Shown here: positions 9,004 to 21,800 of the stretch, piece after piece
How the letters are laid out: each line of letters begins with the position of its first letter
How positions within the stretch are numbered: the stretch's first letter is position 1
Assembly (NCBI GenBank): GCA_012932295.1
Contig: JAAONU010000011.1
Location: 16,824,136-16,888,135 of the forward strand
DNA length: 64,000 nt
Direction: 5' to 3'
From: Cyclina sinensis
Lineage: Eukaryota; Mollusca; Bivalvia; Venerida; Veneridae
The notes under the pieces: generated by a model
Told to the model about the DNA's origin: nothing
Seen by the model: the letters and a program-made list of their open reading frames with translations, nothing else
The model's database searches: none
Position numbers and translations under genes: made by a program

Positions 9004-10993
9004 TTAGCTTGATGGCATTGATTCGTTATAGGATGGTGGTGGAGGTATTGTGTAAACCTCCATAAAATGCCTTTCTCTCTCTGAAATGTCTCTTTCTCTT
9101 CTTTCAAGCTCCTTTGTTCTTTCATTAAGTTGTTTTTCCAAAGCTTTCATTCCAATATCTTGCTGTCCACCTGTAGCGCCACCATTAGCAGCTTTAGGAG
9201 ATGCTGCATTACCAGGAGTCCCTTGTGAGGTTGTTGGTCTCGTTGTATTTGCGGCATTTGCTTGCTGAGTCGGTGCCGCTCGTCCAGCAGGAGCCACTGT
9301 GTTTTGTTTTGGATCCTCCTTGATCTCTTCAAGTACAGTGTTAGCAGGACAATTACTTAGCAGCAGAAAGATGAAAGAAAAGACATGAATGATGACCAAA
9401 CCTATGGCCAAACCCCTGTACATGTCTCCGTGTTCCCCTTCTATATCATAATAACACTTGTTTTTGACTGTGGTGGTACTGTTCTTTTGTTCATTTGCGC
9501 CACAGTTAACGCCACCTAAACCAGTAAGAATGGAGCCTGTGATACACCACAACATACCTAATCTGCATGACCAAGGCCATATGATATTCTGCAAATAACA
9601 AATTAAAGGCCCAGATTCAAAACAATTCGATGTGATGATATTACGCACTATAAAAAATTAAGCAAAAATATAAACACATTTCTTACACAAACCTTTTGTA
9701 AAAGACAAATTATTGGACTGCAAAATGTCTGAAAGGCACTCAAGCATTTTAGTAGAAGGCTGTAACAAATGTCTTCTTATGTATCAATAAGTTGAATATG
9801 ACCCAGGTACCTTTTTGAGACTTCAAATTGACCCCATCTAAGTTATTGTGATAATAAGTGTAGATTTTTTGTTGTTACAAGAAGTTGTAACTAAGATACA
9901 AACTACATACATTAAGTTTACATGACAGTCATAACTTTCCACAAGTCTTCATTTAACTTAATTGTACCTTTTAAAAGATTGGTTTGAATAACAAAACATA
10001 CTTACACCCCAAACTGTCTTATCTAAAACTTCAAGAATATTCTTTTTGGTCAACCCTTTCTGTTTTACTGTATACAAGACAATCCCTCTTGATAAAAGGT
10101 TTGTAAAAAGCTGTAAAAATAAATCAATTTCTTCGTTTAATTCATGAAGATCTGTTAAAATCAAGTGTTGAAACATATGTAAATGCACACTTTTAAGCCA
10201 AAATATTCATATCATTGAAGTAAAAAGTATTGAAACAATTGTACATGCACTTGTTTTCTGATAGTCAAGGCAAAAATTCCAAAATAATCATAACCTTATA
10301 CTAAATCATGAATAGTCCACAGAACTTTGAACATTTTGAAAAAAGCCGTTTACTTACTTAAAAAGTATTCCATTTCATGTAATGTAAAAAAAAAATAAAA
10401 ATCCTATGTTGACTTACAATTACAGCTAATAGAAATCCTGTGAAAAAATAAGGATAGGGGAAGCTTCCTCCATCATCCATCGGGGCGCTTAAACCCGACA
10501 AAGTTAAACCAGCGCCCATAAATGCCATTATGAATATTTGACAAAAGAACTGGTCGTGAATAAACCTAAAATATAAATGGATTATGATACCATTTTTTTT
10601 ATTTCAACTGTTCATTTGAGTGTTTTGATTAAGCAGTCCTAATGACAAAGGACAATTACATGTGGTACAGTTGTCTTAAAGGTCAACAATTCCACCAATA
10701 TGGATATTAATTTCTTTATATTGGTTCTTTTATTTTTTCAAAAAGTCCTCTTGTCCGAAATGTGAATAGAAAGTCCAGTTTCGTATAAATAACGCGTTGC
10801 GATGCTTTTATATTTCTTATTGTTGAAATATGTTTTGACTGTACTGAAGCGAGAGTTTTAAGTGCAAAGTCAGTCTTGAAACAAAAAAAATAAATAGATG
10901 CTTTTGTTGTAAAGAATTTTACACGTTTATGTCTTGTTTTGTATAAAATATCACTTACTTCAGAGGTGGGTTTTCACCTTTTCCTTTTCCCAT
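9004..10993 (-). CDS. Three-exon multi-pass membrane protein with PPxY-like tail
   Basis: I assembled three exons from splice sites: 10959-10993, 10418-10565 and 9004-9588 (all minus). The junctions are CTGAA|gtaagt to tttag|G and GTAATT|gtaagt to tttgcag|AAT, and the phases agree, giving 255 residues starting MGKGKGENPPLKFIHDQF. Hydrophobic segments are at about residues 18-37 (FCQIFIMAFMGAGLTLSGL), 50-66 (PYFFTGFLLAVINIIWP), 68-90 (CRLGMLWCITGSILTGLGG) and 118-142 (YRGLAIGLVIIHVFSFIFLL). That implies four membrane passes with a Cys-containing loop between passes three and four. The cytoplasmic-type tail is Ala/Thr/Gly-rich, then charged and heptad-like (MKALEKQLNERTKELERRER), and ends in PPPPSYNES, a PPxY motif of the kind bound by WW domains (ubiquitin ligases, sorting). 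I do not recognise the family; the layout is like MS4A/CD20-type or other small tetraspan proteins. A splice acceptor (tttttag) six bases before the ATG suggests an upstream non-coding exon. Confidence 0.75.
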
Positions 10994-12145
10994 TATGCTA
11001 AAAAGAGTGAAAAGAAACACTAAGCATTTTGATTTAATTACAAATAAAGCGTCACAGTTTAACACATATATAACCTAACATGTACAAAATTAACACACAA
11101 TAGCTAATTCTGTTTTTCTATTGAGATTTCTCATTCGTATTCAAATTTGGCAAACCTAACTGTTGCTCTGTATATTTCTACCTGTGCAGCTTATAGTTTT
11201 AAATCTTATTTCAAAAGTAAAGTAAGGCACTTATAGTTTAGTCTGATTGTGGTCATATTAATGTTTGTGTATTTATCAAAAGAGATCGTGTACACAGTAT
11301 TAGACTCTTACAGGATTGTACTGACCACTTCTACCTATCGGAGTATATTATTTATCGGTACCGGTTTATCCATATGACCGACGCTCGTACCTAAATAGAG
11401 TGGCGCTAATGGACGGTAGGGACAATGTTAGATACAGAAAGCATCCTAGTACTTTTCTGTGAGAAGCTTATTGCATCGTTATAGGAGACCTCGGTTTAAT
11501 GTCTCATCCGAAAAACGATTAAACTGACCACACTCAAGTTTGATCGGTTTAAAACAATGGCTAGTGGTCAACTGAATGTAGCCAACAAATAATACTTCCG
11601 TTGGTTTACAAACAAGTTAAATATGCAGTCGAATATAACAAATAATACTTTTTACAAACAAGTTAAATATGCAGTGTAATATAACTCTTTTTTTTCTAGA
11701 GATAATCTTTTAGTAGGAAATAACAATAATCATATTTTAAAGAGAAAGAAACACAAATTATTACAATAACTAATTTAACCAATCAAATATTAAGCAAATT
11801 TGCCTACCTCAACTTTAACCAAGGATTCCTTTGATGTAACTATAAGAAACAAACTAATACGTTTTACTAATTATTCTAATAGTTTGTAAGTGATAACTGA
11901 GTATAAACACTCGTTTACAGTTTGAAATGAATAATGAATTATTCGACTGTTTCATAATACGGGTAGAAATTGATCAGTAGTACATAACGGATAGGTATTG
12001 ATTAGTGATACTAAATATATAACACCTCAAGTGTACTATATAGTGACTGGAAGATATCGATCACAGATACTGTATACCGCTGTATAAAATGTCACATGTA
12101 AAAACTTATAATTATATAACTATATATATATAGTTATATTAAATA
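10994..12145. other. 5' flank of the membrane-protein gene; no coding sequence
   Basis: I see no ORF or clear repeat. The stretch would contain any 5' UTR exon and the promoter of the minus-strand gene. A TA-rich palindrome (AACTATATATATATAGTT, about 12119-12136) lies just before the LINE insertion. Confidence 0.5.
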
Positions 12146-13045
12146 ACGTTATTGGAATAGACTTATTTTATTCAGCGACAACAGAATAACTAAACGTGTT
12201 TTTAACATGGATTATAATAAGTGTCGAAATAATTGGTGCAGTGACGTTAAAACGGTTATGTCAAAGTTGAACTTAATCTGTCACTTTGAGAACAAAACCA
12301 TTGTTTGTATGAAAACCGCTAAGAGCAAGATAATTGAACATTATGCCAATATTTGGAAAACGGATGTACTAAAAATATCAAAATTACGAACTTACGTTAC
12401 ATTTAAAGACAAATTTATAACCGAGCAGTATGAAGAGTTAAATTTGGATAAACACGAAAGATCACTGTTAGCTCAATTTAGATGTGGCATTTTCCCGTTA
12501 AGGATTGAAACAGGGCGTTATGTTAATGAATCTCCAGAGGAGAGACTCTGTTTGTTTTGTAATGACCAGAAAATTGAAGATGAAATGCACTTCCTAATAC
12601 AGTGTTCACTTTATAATAATATCAGAGTAGACATTTTCAGTCAACACTTGTCAGATACAGATTTTACTAACATGACCGATTATAATAAAATGAAATATCT
12701 TGTCATAAACTCTCCACGAAAGGTAGCTAGATATCTTGTTAAAGCCTATTTAGTTTGAAGGAATTCTTTGTATAACCGTTAAAACATTGTTTACATCACT
12801 ATATTTTAGGTTTGAGTTTGTTTAAATTCCACAATATGTACATTGTTTTTGTATAATTCATTGGACTATTTATATTAGGATACTGATGATATGTATATCA
12901 TAACCATAATTTCATGTGAAATATTTCTTATGTATAAATACCTTAGGTGACTTATAGGTCCATTGGGCCGGGTGTAATGCTAAATTATTTATCATCGTCA
13001 TTTGTAAATTGTCATACACATGTCACTATAATAAAGAATCTACTT
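12146..13045 (+). mobile_element. LINE B copy 2, 5'-truncated
   Basis: It matches 6696-7595 of LINE B (constant offset 5450) with only about ten substitutions seen by eye over roughly 900 bp. The match starts abruptly at ACGTTATTGG and ends at the tail, where the CTA run is replaced by TACTTACTTA. Abrupt 5' truncation is the normal result of incomplete target-primed reverse transcription. The near identity implies recent activity of the family. A clean target-site duplication is not visible. Confidence 0.93.
12147..12758 (+). pseudogene. C-terminal ORF2 remnant of LINE B copy 2
   Basis: The frame is open from the truncation point and encodes the last part of ORF2, including the CLFCNDQKIEDEMHFLIQC knuckle. 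It lacks endonuclease and RT. An AGA codon of the full copy is TGA here (12756-12758), so the frame stops six codons early. Missense differences include V to E, K to R, Q to H and N to D. Confidence 0.88.
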
Positions 13046-15305
13046 ACTTATAATAATTGCAGAATCATTCTGTCATTTAAAACACATTCAAACAGCTTGA
13101 ATAGAAGATTGGTATTGATTGGTAGCCTTTGAGACCCGTGAGAACACATTAAATAAACACTACTTGTCTCCTTGAAAACTTTCCAGCGTTCAGTAGCAAG
13201 TATCGACTAATAAAGAACAAATTATAGATTAAAAAACAATTTATATTATGGAAACATATCATAACAAGTCTATCTTAAATATATGAAACAAATAAAACGT
13301 TCGTTTTATGTATGAATATTCGATACCGAGAACTAATTCTGTATTATTCAGTACCACCAGATTACAGTTTCATCAACATGAAAAAGAGAATAAACTTTAA
13401 TTATGATATAGAAGGGTAACTTTCGTGCTATGTGTTCAAATGATTCAGCAGATCGTTACTTTGTATGCAGAACTGCTGTTTTCCTAGATTAAACGGTGCT
13501 TGGATTTTGTCCACACGAAGGACGCAACTGGGGTGATCTCCTTTGAGAAGACATACCGGAAAAGATTACTGGTCATGCTATGAAAAAATCTAAATGAAAT
13601 TGTTTCTCAAAATTGTTTCTTTTCAGAAATGAGTAAAGTTAACATCTTTAGAAGCTAATGAAATGAGATTGGGACTTGATGCTACAATGAAATACTGTAC
13701 CCCGCTCAAAAGGACAACAGGCGGACAAGTATCATCCCAAAATTAACATATACAAAAGTTCATATAAAAATTCAACTTGCACAATTACGAACATTCAACG
13801 TTTCAATTTCTAATACGTCAAATTTACTAAAGTTACTTCTCTTACAAGTTCACAGGACGATAAATGTCCACTTTGCAAAACCTGAGGAGGGCAATTGAAC
13901 AGGTTGCCTAAATTATTGGAGGGGAATTTGAAAAGAAGATCACCGTTGCTCTGAGGACCATATGATTGTCCTTTCTTCCGTCCGTCTGACTGTCCGTTGT
14001 ATTTCGTGAAGTCACATCTATTTTTCTAGGAAAACATTAAAAAACAAATAAAGATGTCATTTGCCTAACCCTGGCCAACATTCAAGTGTATCCAGGAACT
14101 ACTAGTACCCTAAAGCTTCCTATATAGAGACTGCTTCACGCCGGATACGAGACTACGAGTGTGACAAACAAAATGCTGTTTTGTCCTAATTAGAAGGAAA
14201 TTATTTAGCCTCTGACAGACATGTGGAATGACGCATTTTCAATTCCTGTGGTCAGTCCAACAACAAAATACTGTTGACTGTTTTGATGCTCATATCTCTT
14301 GAAATTTTCATTTAATAAAAAAAACTCTTATTATTCTTTAGAATATCGCCAATTTCTCTTTTGATCAATCTGATTGTAACCGAACTATCAAAACGGAGAT
14401 CGTATGCTTCAGTTAGGTTGAGCTTTTGGAAACGAGTCAAAACGGCCAATTTTATAAGCGATCCGGGTGAAATTGGACCGAGTCAAAACGGTCCACATAT
14501 TCATAAGACTTTTGTTGTTCCTTGATTAGAATTTTTTTTCATTTGTTCTGAGGATTAATATGTGGAAATACTGTACCAGAACATGTAGAGATTTGGTAAA
14601 AAAAAATTTCAAACAGAAGCCATATATATAGGTTTTTTTTCAGTATTGACATCAACAAAATTACCATATATTTTGGTGAATGAAATATTTTGCGGACATT
14701 TACAGGGACTGTGTCAGAAAGTGATTTTTTATCATAATTTTATAGTAATAATTTCTTGTAATGACATGCGTGAGCATAAGAATCTCAATTATTCCAATCT
14801 GTGTACCTAAGTATCATGGTAATATTCATCCAAGGTGTTATTAAATACTGAGGTACCCAGGTTGTGGTTAGGTGGATAACTTGAAAAGGTACTTTTGTAA
14901 AAAAAGAAAATATATAAACTTTTCGCTACAATTAAAAATCAGAAATTCTTTATAATTTAAAGGTTCTAAGAACCATACATATCTCAGTACAAAACCTTTT
15001 GGCATTTGAATTTGAAATGGCATGACATACTTCGAAACGCGCATTTTCTTTTTAATCATGCTTGTTTCCGGCTTCGCGGGAGGAATGGGCGGATGGGGGG
15101 AGGGGGGGGGGGTGCGGTGGGAAGGGAAGAGCGAGGCTTCGCCTTGGAACCTCTTCTATCGGCCTACAAGTTGAAAAAAGCTGGCTACGCCACTGACTTA
15201 AAAAACAAACATTCCTACATGCAAAATGCTGATAAAATCTCATTGTCAAATATGTGAAAATTATATCAGAGGTTTGCATGATACAAAGCATAGAACATCA
15301 CTTAT
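13046..15305. other. Intergenic, no gene seen
   Basis: There are no convincing exons. A short direct repeat containing GAGTCAAAACGG occurs twice near 14433-14500. A G-rich tract is at about 15084-15125. A phrase ending CTGGCTACGCCACTGA (15180-15196) resembles ends of dispersed molluscan repeats. Confidence 0.5.
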
Positions 15306-15307
15306 TA

Positions 15308-15525
15308 CGGAATACCGTTAGGGCCATCGCGACAATGCGATAGTGCGATAACGCGACAATGCGATAGTGCGATGGCGACAGTGCGATAATGCGATGGCGA
15401 CAATGCGATAGTGCGATGGCGACAATGCGATAATGCGATGGCGACAATGCGATAACGCGATAGTGCGATGGCGACAATGCGATAGTCATATCGTACTGTC
15501 GCCATCGCAGTATCGCACTACACTT
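15308..15525. mobile_element. Fold-back MITE copy A (right arm truncated)
   Basis: It begins with the same end as copy B (CGGAATACCGTTAGGGCCAT) after a TA. It then runs through GCGATAATGCGATGGCGACA-type repeats of about 22 bp, inverts at about 15490 and stops after only about 35 bp of the opposite arm. It is a deletion derivative of the element complete at 15663-16046. Confidence 0.75.
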
Positions 15526-15662
15526 GAGTTGTTATATATTTAATATCACTAATCAATACCTATCGCCTTCCAGTACACATGCGCACATTTTTTTTATGTA
15601 CACAAGCGATTTTTACGAAATAAAAACAATTGCAGAAACATAAAATGGATGGCTTTATAATA

Positions 15663-16046
15663 CGGAATACCGTTAGGGCCATCGTGGTTATACGTAATAA
15701 TCCAGAGGGCGACAATGCGAAAGTGCGATAATGCGATGGCGACAATGCGAAAACGCGATAGTGCGATGGCGACAATGCGATAGAGCGATGGTGACAATGC
15801 GATGATACGATGGCGACAGTGCGATATGACTATCGCATTGTCGCCATCGCACTATCGCGTTATCACATTGTCGCCATCGCATTATCTAATTGTCGTCATA
15901 GCATTATCGCGTTATCGCACTGTCGCCATCGCATTATCGCACTGTCGCCATCGTATTATCGCACTGTCGCCATCGCATTATCGCACTATCGCATTGTCGC
16001 CCTCTGGATTATAACGTCTAACCACGATGTCCCTAAGGGTATTCCG
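15663..16046. mobile_element. Fold-back MITE copy B, complete, TA flanked
   Basis: This 384-bp element is almost one perfect palindrome. The left end, CGGAATACCGTTAGGGCCAT, continues through CGTGGTTATACGTAATAATC and CAGAGGGCGACAATGCGA. The reverse complement of the right end reads the same with few changes. Both arms are filled with about 22-bp units built from GCGATARTGCGATGGCGACA, and the arms meet at about 15825-15835. TA dinucleotides flank it (15661-15662 and 16047-16048), as for TA-targeting transposons (Tc1/mariner, PIF/Harbinger-like). It has no coding capacity; ORFs through it are repeat translation. Confidence 0.85.
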
Positions 16047-16048
16047 TA

Positions 16049-18840
16049 CCTATTAGGTTTTGTTTTTGTTTTGTTTTATACCCTATATAAGGGTTAAAAC
16101 TAACTCCAAATCTTAGTTTATCTGCCTGACATTGGAGTTTGGAAAACTGACAGGTCTGCATTTACCATATTTCAGTAGAGAAACTATACAGTTGAAAACA
16201 TCAAAGGGCAGCTGATATAGGTACAAAAGACAATAGTAACAGATTGTAGTTAAGAATACAGACTATATTAAGTATAGCAAGAGGCCATTATTGCCATTAT
16301 TGTTATTATTATAACACAAAGCAATTACTTTCAGAGGGGAATCTTGTGCACATGTTGCTGCTCCTGAGCCAGTTTTATCATACAAATTAATGTCTTTAAT
16401 ACATTAAGCCAGGGCCTTATTTGATCGAATTAAGGTCCTGATTGGGCATGAAACTGCAGAATTTATATTTTTTGTAGTTTCCATTTAACAGTTGAAAACT
16501 TGGATAATTTAAGAAAATTGATACAGAAAAGAATATTTTTAAAAAGTTTAGATATGCTTTGCAGTATTAACAGTAGAATCATGTTGAACATCACCATTAA
16601 AAAAAACCAACTTAATTATAGCATCATTCAGCTGCCTTTTAAAGTACATTCTTTCCTATATTTATTTTAGAGGATTACCAATTGTGCATATATGTTTAAT
16701 TCATCATTTTAAAAAAGTAAAGGAAATTGTAGTAAATTCATAAAGAGTACGTTTACTTTATATTGCATTTGAAAAGAGAAATCAAACATACTATTTTAAT
16801 TAAGGGCAAAACTCTCTCTCACCTTTGGTAGGCTACTCAATTATTATTTCTGAACTGGAATGAAATACATAGATTATGATTCATCTCTTTGTAAGGGAAA
16901 GAAATCTACTAGCATGTATTTTAAATTATTCAGCTTTATCTCCCTTTAACTTAAAAGCAGCCCATAACATAGTATATTATTATCTATAAACAGATAATAT
17001 CTACAACAGTTTTTCACATAAGACAGTGCAAGTTGGATGCCTCTCTGAAGGGCCTTGCAACATCTTTTATGAAGTTGGATTTTATTTTTGTACATAGTTG
17101 GAAGAACAATTAATAAAATGCATTTTTAAAATTAGAAATGGTAGTTAGCTTTAAAATATAGCAAGTATGATTTTTATTAAGAGTTTACAAAAAAGATTGT
17201 ATTTTATGTGCTGATATAGTTTTTTTTCTCTCTCTCTATGAAAATGGCATGTTTTGGTGTTTACATTAGTGCTTTTCTTGTCTAATACTGATACTTTGGT
17301 TATGTAAATTACTGTAGCACATCATTCTGACAATAAATCATTGAGTCTTTGTTTGATCCTTGGTTGGGTTTGTCCTGATATGTCCTGAAAGGTGTTGCTG
17401 TTGAAAGGTAAAACCTGTTTAACTTCAGCTCTATTCTGAGTTAGCTGTGAGTTGTTGCTGCCTATATAACTGGATACCAACTAAAGATATTAATTAAGCA
17501 GGCCTGAATCAATTTATATAACTAATTTTATTCTCTGTTGATATTTATATGCACCTATGGTGTCAAAATTTCACCACTGGGAGGGGGCAGAGGGCATACA
17601 CAAGGCCTGTGACAAAAAAAAACATTCGTTTATTTCGTTATTTATTTTACATCGATTGGAAAGCAAGTTCTTGCAATTTATATTAATCCCTCTTGATGGC
17701 AAAAAACCATTCCAGACAAGTGGGAATTTAACAAACAGAATGGTTTAGAGTCCTGCGAAATAGAATTTGGCTGAATTTTAGATCCCAGATAATTTGATAA
17801 TTGTAAAGCATCTCCCACTGTGGGAATTTTGTGGGAATTTTGACAAACTGCCATTGCTCTAGGGTGGGGATAATTGAGACTTCAAAAAAGGGAAAATGTC
17901 CATGCCTCTTGTTCAGCCTGTGCAATACAGTGGAAGTACCAGAAATGTCAATCCCTAAGGAATAATTTTGTGTTGTTAAAAATTGTCATTTGAAGTAAAC
18001 AGCATCTGACATAAGTTGGAAATGAAAATTTTACTTTGAGCTAAATTCAAACACAGGAACCCTTTGTTTTCAATAGTAATTTGTGAGAATTTTAAACCTT
18101 TATGATCTACATGGAGAGCAATGGTTTTAGATTTTTCTTTTCAGCTGAAAGTATGCAACAGCAGTGTTAAACTTTGTTAGGATGGAAGTCACATCACACG
18201 AACAGCATCAGCGTCAACATTGTAAGGTTATATGTAAAATATTGATATAAAAAGCAAAACGAATAATAAAACAAATAAAACAAAAAATACTGAAATATTT
18301 AAAATTTAACACTAAATATTTCAGACAATCAAAATTAAAACACATCTTAGAACAATGTTAAAAACTGGAAAATGTAATTATTATATTATCACTCCTAAAA
18401 AAAGTAAAATAATAATACATTTAAATACATCTATTTTTCTTCTAGCTAGAAATAAAAATAGTGATAGTTGTACTGGCTAGAATATTATATTGTTACATAA
18501 AATAAAAGTCAAGAACTTTTCTGCCCCAATGGTCACAGTTAGAAATCGTCCTGTCCTTAGTCGTGTTCGAATTTTTAATCATTGTCGATGCCTGAAAACC
18601 TGAAAATATAAATAAGAGGGACGAGAGAAACCATCTTGATTAGTTAGAGTTAAAAATTTAAAGTTTAGTTTAAGAATATTTAAACATTAAAACTGGACAA
18701 AAAAATACGAATTTGTGACAGAACTCTTAAGTACAGTGAACACGCATGTTTAATATGACAGATACCTATTACCGAATACATCGGTAACCCTCAACATGGA
18801 GGAGCGGCGTTCATGTCATAAACGATATCGCTGCGGCAGA
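16049..18840. other. Intergenic, no gene seen
   Basis: The DNA is AT-rich with no exon, RNA gene or repeat array I can support, apart from a short CT run at about 17227-17238. Confidence 0.5.
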
Positions 18841-21800
18841 TCACGCAAGTTTCGCGTATAATTTGTAGTCACCCTGCTCATACAATGACCTCCTAAGGTT
18901 GCTAAACTGAATTTTGGTAACAGTTTTTAAACGGTCAATCAGGTCCGGAAGTCTGTGCTGCTTCCAGTCAGCGATTTCTTTCAGTCTATTGTTAATTGAT
19001 TCCGCGTTGTTGTTAGACCATAACGTCAACAATTTTTTGTCTTTTAGCGGCCGATAAACTGAAAACTTTAATTTGTTTTTTAAATACCTTTCATAATACA
19101 CGCGAAACTTCGGATGTTTTTGGAATAAAACGCGCAAATCATCTTCCCTCTTTTCATATTCAAGGTCATCGTCACTAAATACAAGGCCGTCTGTTTGATT
19201 GAAAATAATCTTAATTATTTTTTCACGATCTGTCTCGCTACATCCACTTCGCTGCAAATAATTTCGAATATTGTCCTTTAAATGTTTTGTACATAGGAGG
19301 AAATTTGATTCTGGAAAATTTATTTCAATGGCATTTCTCATCGCTCTTTCGTCATCGATACCGAATGTTAAGTCTTCTGTTGCCATCTTGTCTCGAATAT
19401 TAGAAAAGAATTTATGGTAAGTTGATTGCTCGACATCAAAATGGAGGCAAAGTGGTCCAAGAAGAACGGGATATAGACCTGTTTTTATTGCCGTAACACT
19501 TCGGTTTTTGTAAGAAGTCGCGGTAACAAGTACCTTTCCGAGGTAAAAAGTTCTGTGAACGCCAATAACGCTTCCGTCTTTCCCGATGCAGTTCCGTTTC
19601 ATATCTTTTATCATTTCGTCCGTAAAAAGGGTTACTACCGGCTCCTTTCCCTTTGAAATTGTTACTTCCTGTATGAATGGATCGTCATCAACAGCGCTTA
19701 GGATTTGTAAAATATCATCTGCCACATCGCGACTCCTTGCTTTTTGGGGTTTTTGTTTTTTGTTTTTCTCGCGATAAATTTTATCTTGCAGTTGGCGAGT
19801 GGATTTTGGACAGTTCATGCTATCCTCTGCATTCATATTTGCTACAATTTCGGCTGTTTTTTTCTCTCCGATTTTTCCATAAGCATCACTTAATATTCGC
19901 GGGTCTGTTCGTGTATAATTGGACCCCGATTTTGAATTTCCAGGAGGAATTTTCGAAACGCTTCGAGTTCCCAAATATTCTATTAGAGCCCGTTTTTTCA
20001 TGTCTGCTACGCGTTCTGGGGCACAAGTAACGGTTGTTACCCTTTTCCGAAAGCCGGCGTCACCTTTCAGTTTAATATAATACCTGTGTAATGTAACTAC
20101 CTCTGTTGGTTCGGGACTGATTTCGGTATACACGAATTTTTTATTAACCGTTTTTCTTGAACAAAACTTCCCTTCTTTTTTGTATATTGTTTTCAGCATG
20201 GAATTTTCGTTTAGGATAAAGTCATGTTTGACAGTTGTCCCAGATTTCGAATCCCAAACTCCGCAGTCATCAGGGAAGTCGTTCCGTGTCGCGTGTTGTT
20301 GGGCGTACTGAATAATAACATACGAATTGTCTTTTCGGCCGCGTGGAATTGCACGTAATTCCGAGTTCGTATGAAGCAGTAAGTGGAAGGCTTCCTTATT
20401 CGTAAGAAAACGGTTTCCGGTCAGTTGTTTGAAGTGCGGTGCTTCTTGTAAAGTTTCGCCAATTGCAGTTTCGATACGTGTTTCGTACACTGCTTCGGTT
20501 TCTTCTTTATTATTTTCTTCTTCACCATCAGAACGGTCACTTAGACATTGAAATCTATTACCAGTGGAGATGTCGCGGTCACCCATAAGACTTTCTTCCG
20601 ATTCAAATCTTTGCTTTTTACTTATTCTTGTGCATTCTTTACGCGGCGAGGTACCTAATTTTTTAGGGGACTGGTAAGGAGTACTGTGTTTGTTGTCGTG
20701 GTTTAGCCCTTCACGCACGATTTCAATAGCATCCGTCACGGCGGCGAAATGATTGACTTCATACCAGACACCTTCCCGTGGGACAGTGTCCATCTTGTAC
20801 CATAATACGCAAAGGTGGCGACTGGTTACTCTTTCTCGTGGCACGAAACTGGTGTTAAGAGTTTTAAATGCGATATCCTTTTTCCCGTTAGCGTGCGGAT
20901 AAACAATTCGCACTGGCATTTGCACAACGTCTACTAAAGCTATGACAGTCCAAGCATTGGAGTAGGCCCCAACGGTGGCCGCATCTATGCAAGTTTTACT
21001 ATAGCTGCAAGAAAGGTTATGAATCCTTGCTCGGAGGGGATGCAGCATGTAAATATTCCGGTTCTGGACCATGTTCAAACAAGTGTGATATCTAAGTGCA
21101 AGAGATAGACTTTCATTACCTGTAAGAAGGATGGAAATTGCATTAAATAAGCAATTTCCGTCTCCAGTGGTTGTCCTCGGATTCCCAGTCAGGTCGTCAC
21201 AGTAATTGTCTAATACCTCTGCCGCCGTAATATCAACGTCCGGAAAGTCCTGTGGTAGCTCCTCTGGAATATGTATTTCCACCCTGAACAACATTTCACG
21301 TTCTACTACATCCGTCAACATATTCATATTTTTGGAGGAGGCAGCCTAAAAGAAATGATAAAAACGTACAAATACACAATGGCAGAATAAAAATAAGAAA
21401 ACGTGAATAATAATTGTTAACTATACAAGACCAGCACTCTTTATAAGCATGACATACATCAAACATATATTTTATATAAAAATAGTTTATTAGGTTTCAG
21501 CAATCGAAATCAACGTTGTATACACTATATGTCGTGCTTCTATTTAACATGTATATTTCTTGATTCATGTATATTTTTTGATTCAGAAAAGTTCGCATAC
21601 TGCTAGCGTATTGACCGGCGAGAAAGTATTAGTTTGATATTTAGAACAGCATTTTATTCTACTTTTTTAAATTGATATAAACATTTTACCCAGACGATAA
21701 GAAGATCCAGAACAAAAAGATAAATAAAAAACACAATTTACGAACAGAAAAATGTATACGGACCCTACACGATTTGACAGAGAGAGGCTTATATTTTTGA

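Noticed and set aside
15298..16097. Overlapping ORFs rich in IALSPSHYR-like repeats
   Set aside because: They translate the 22-bp units of the fold-back MITE on both strands and all frames.
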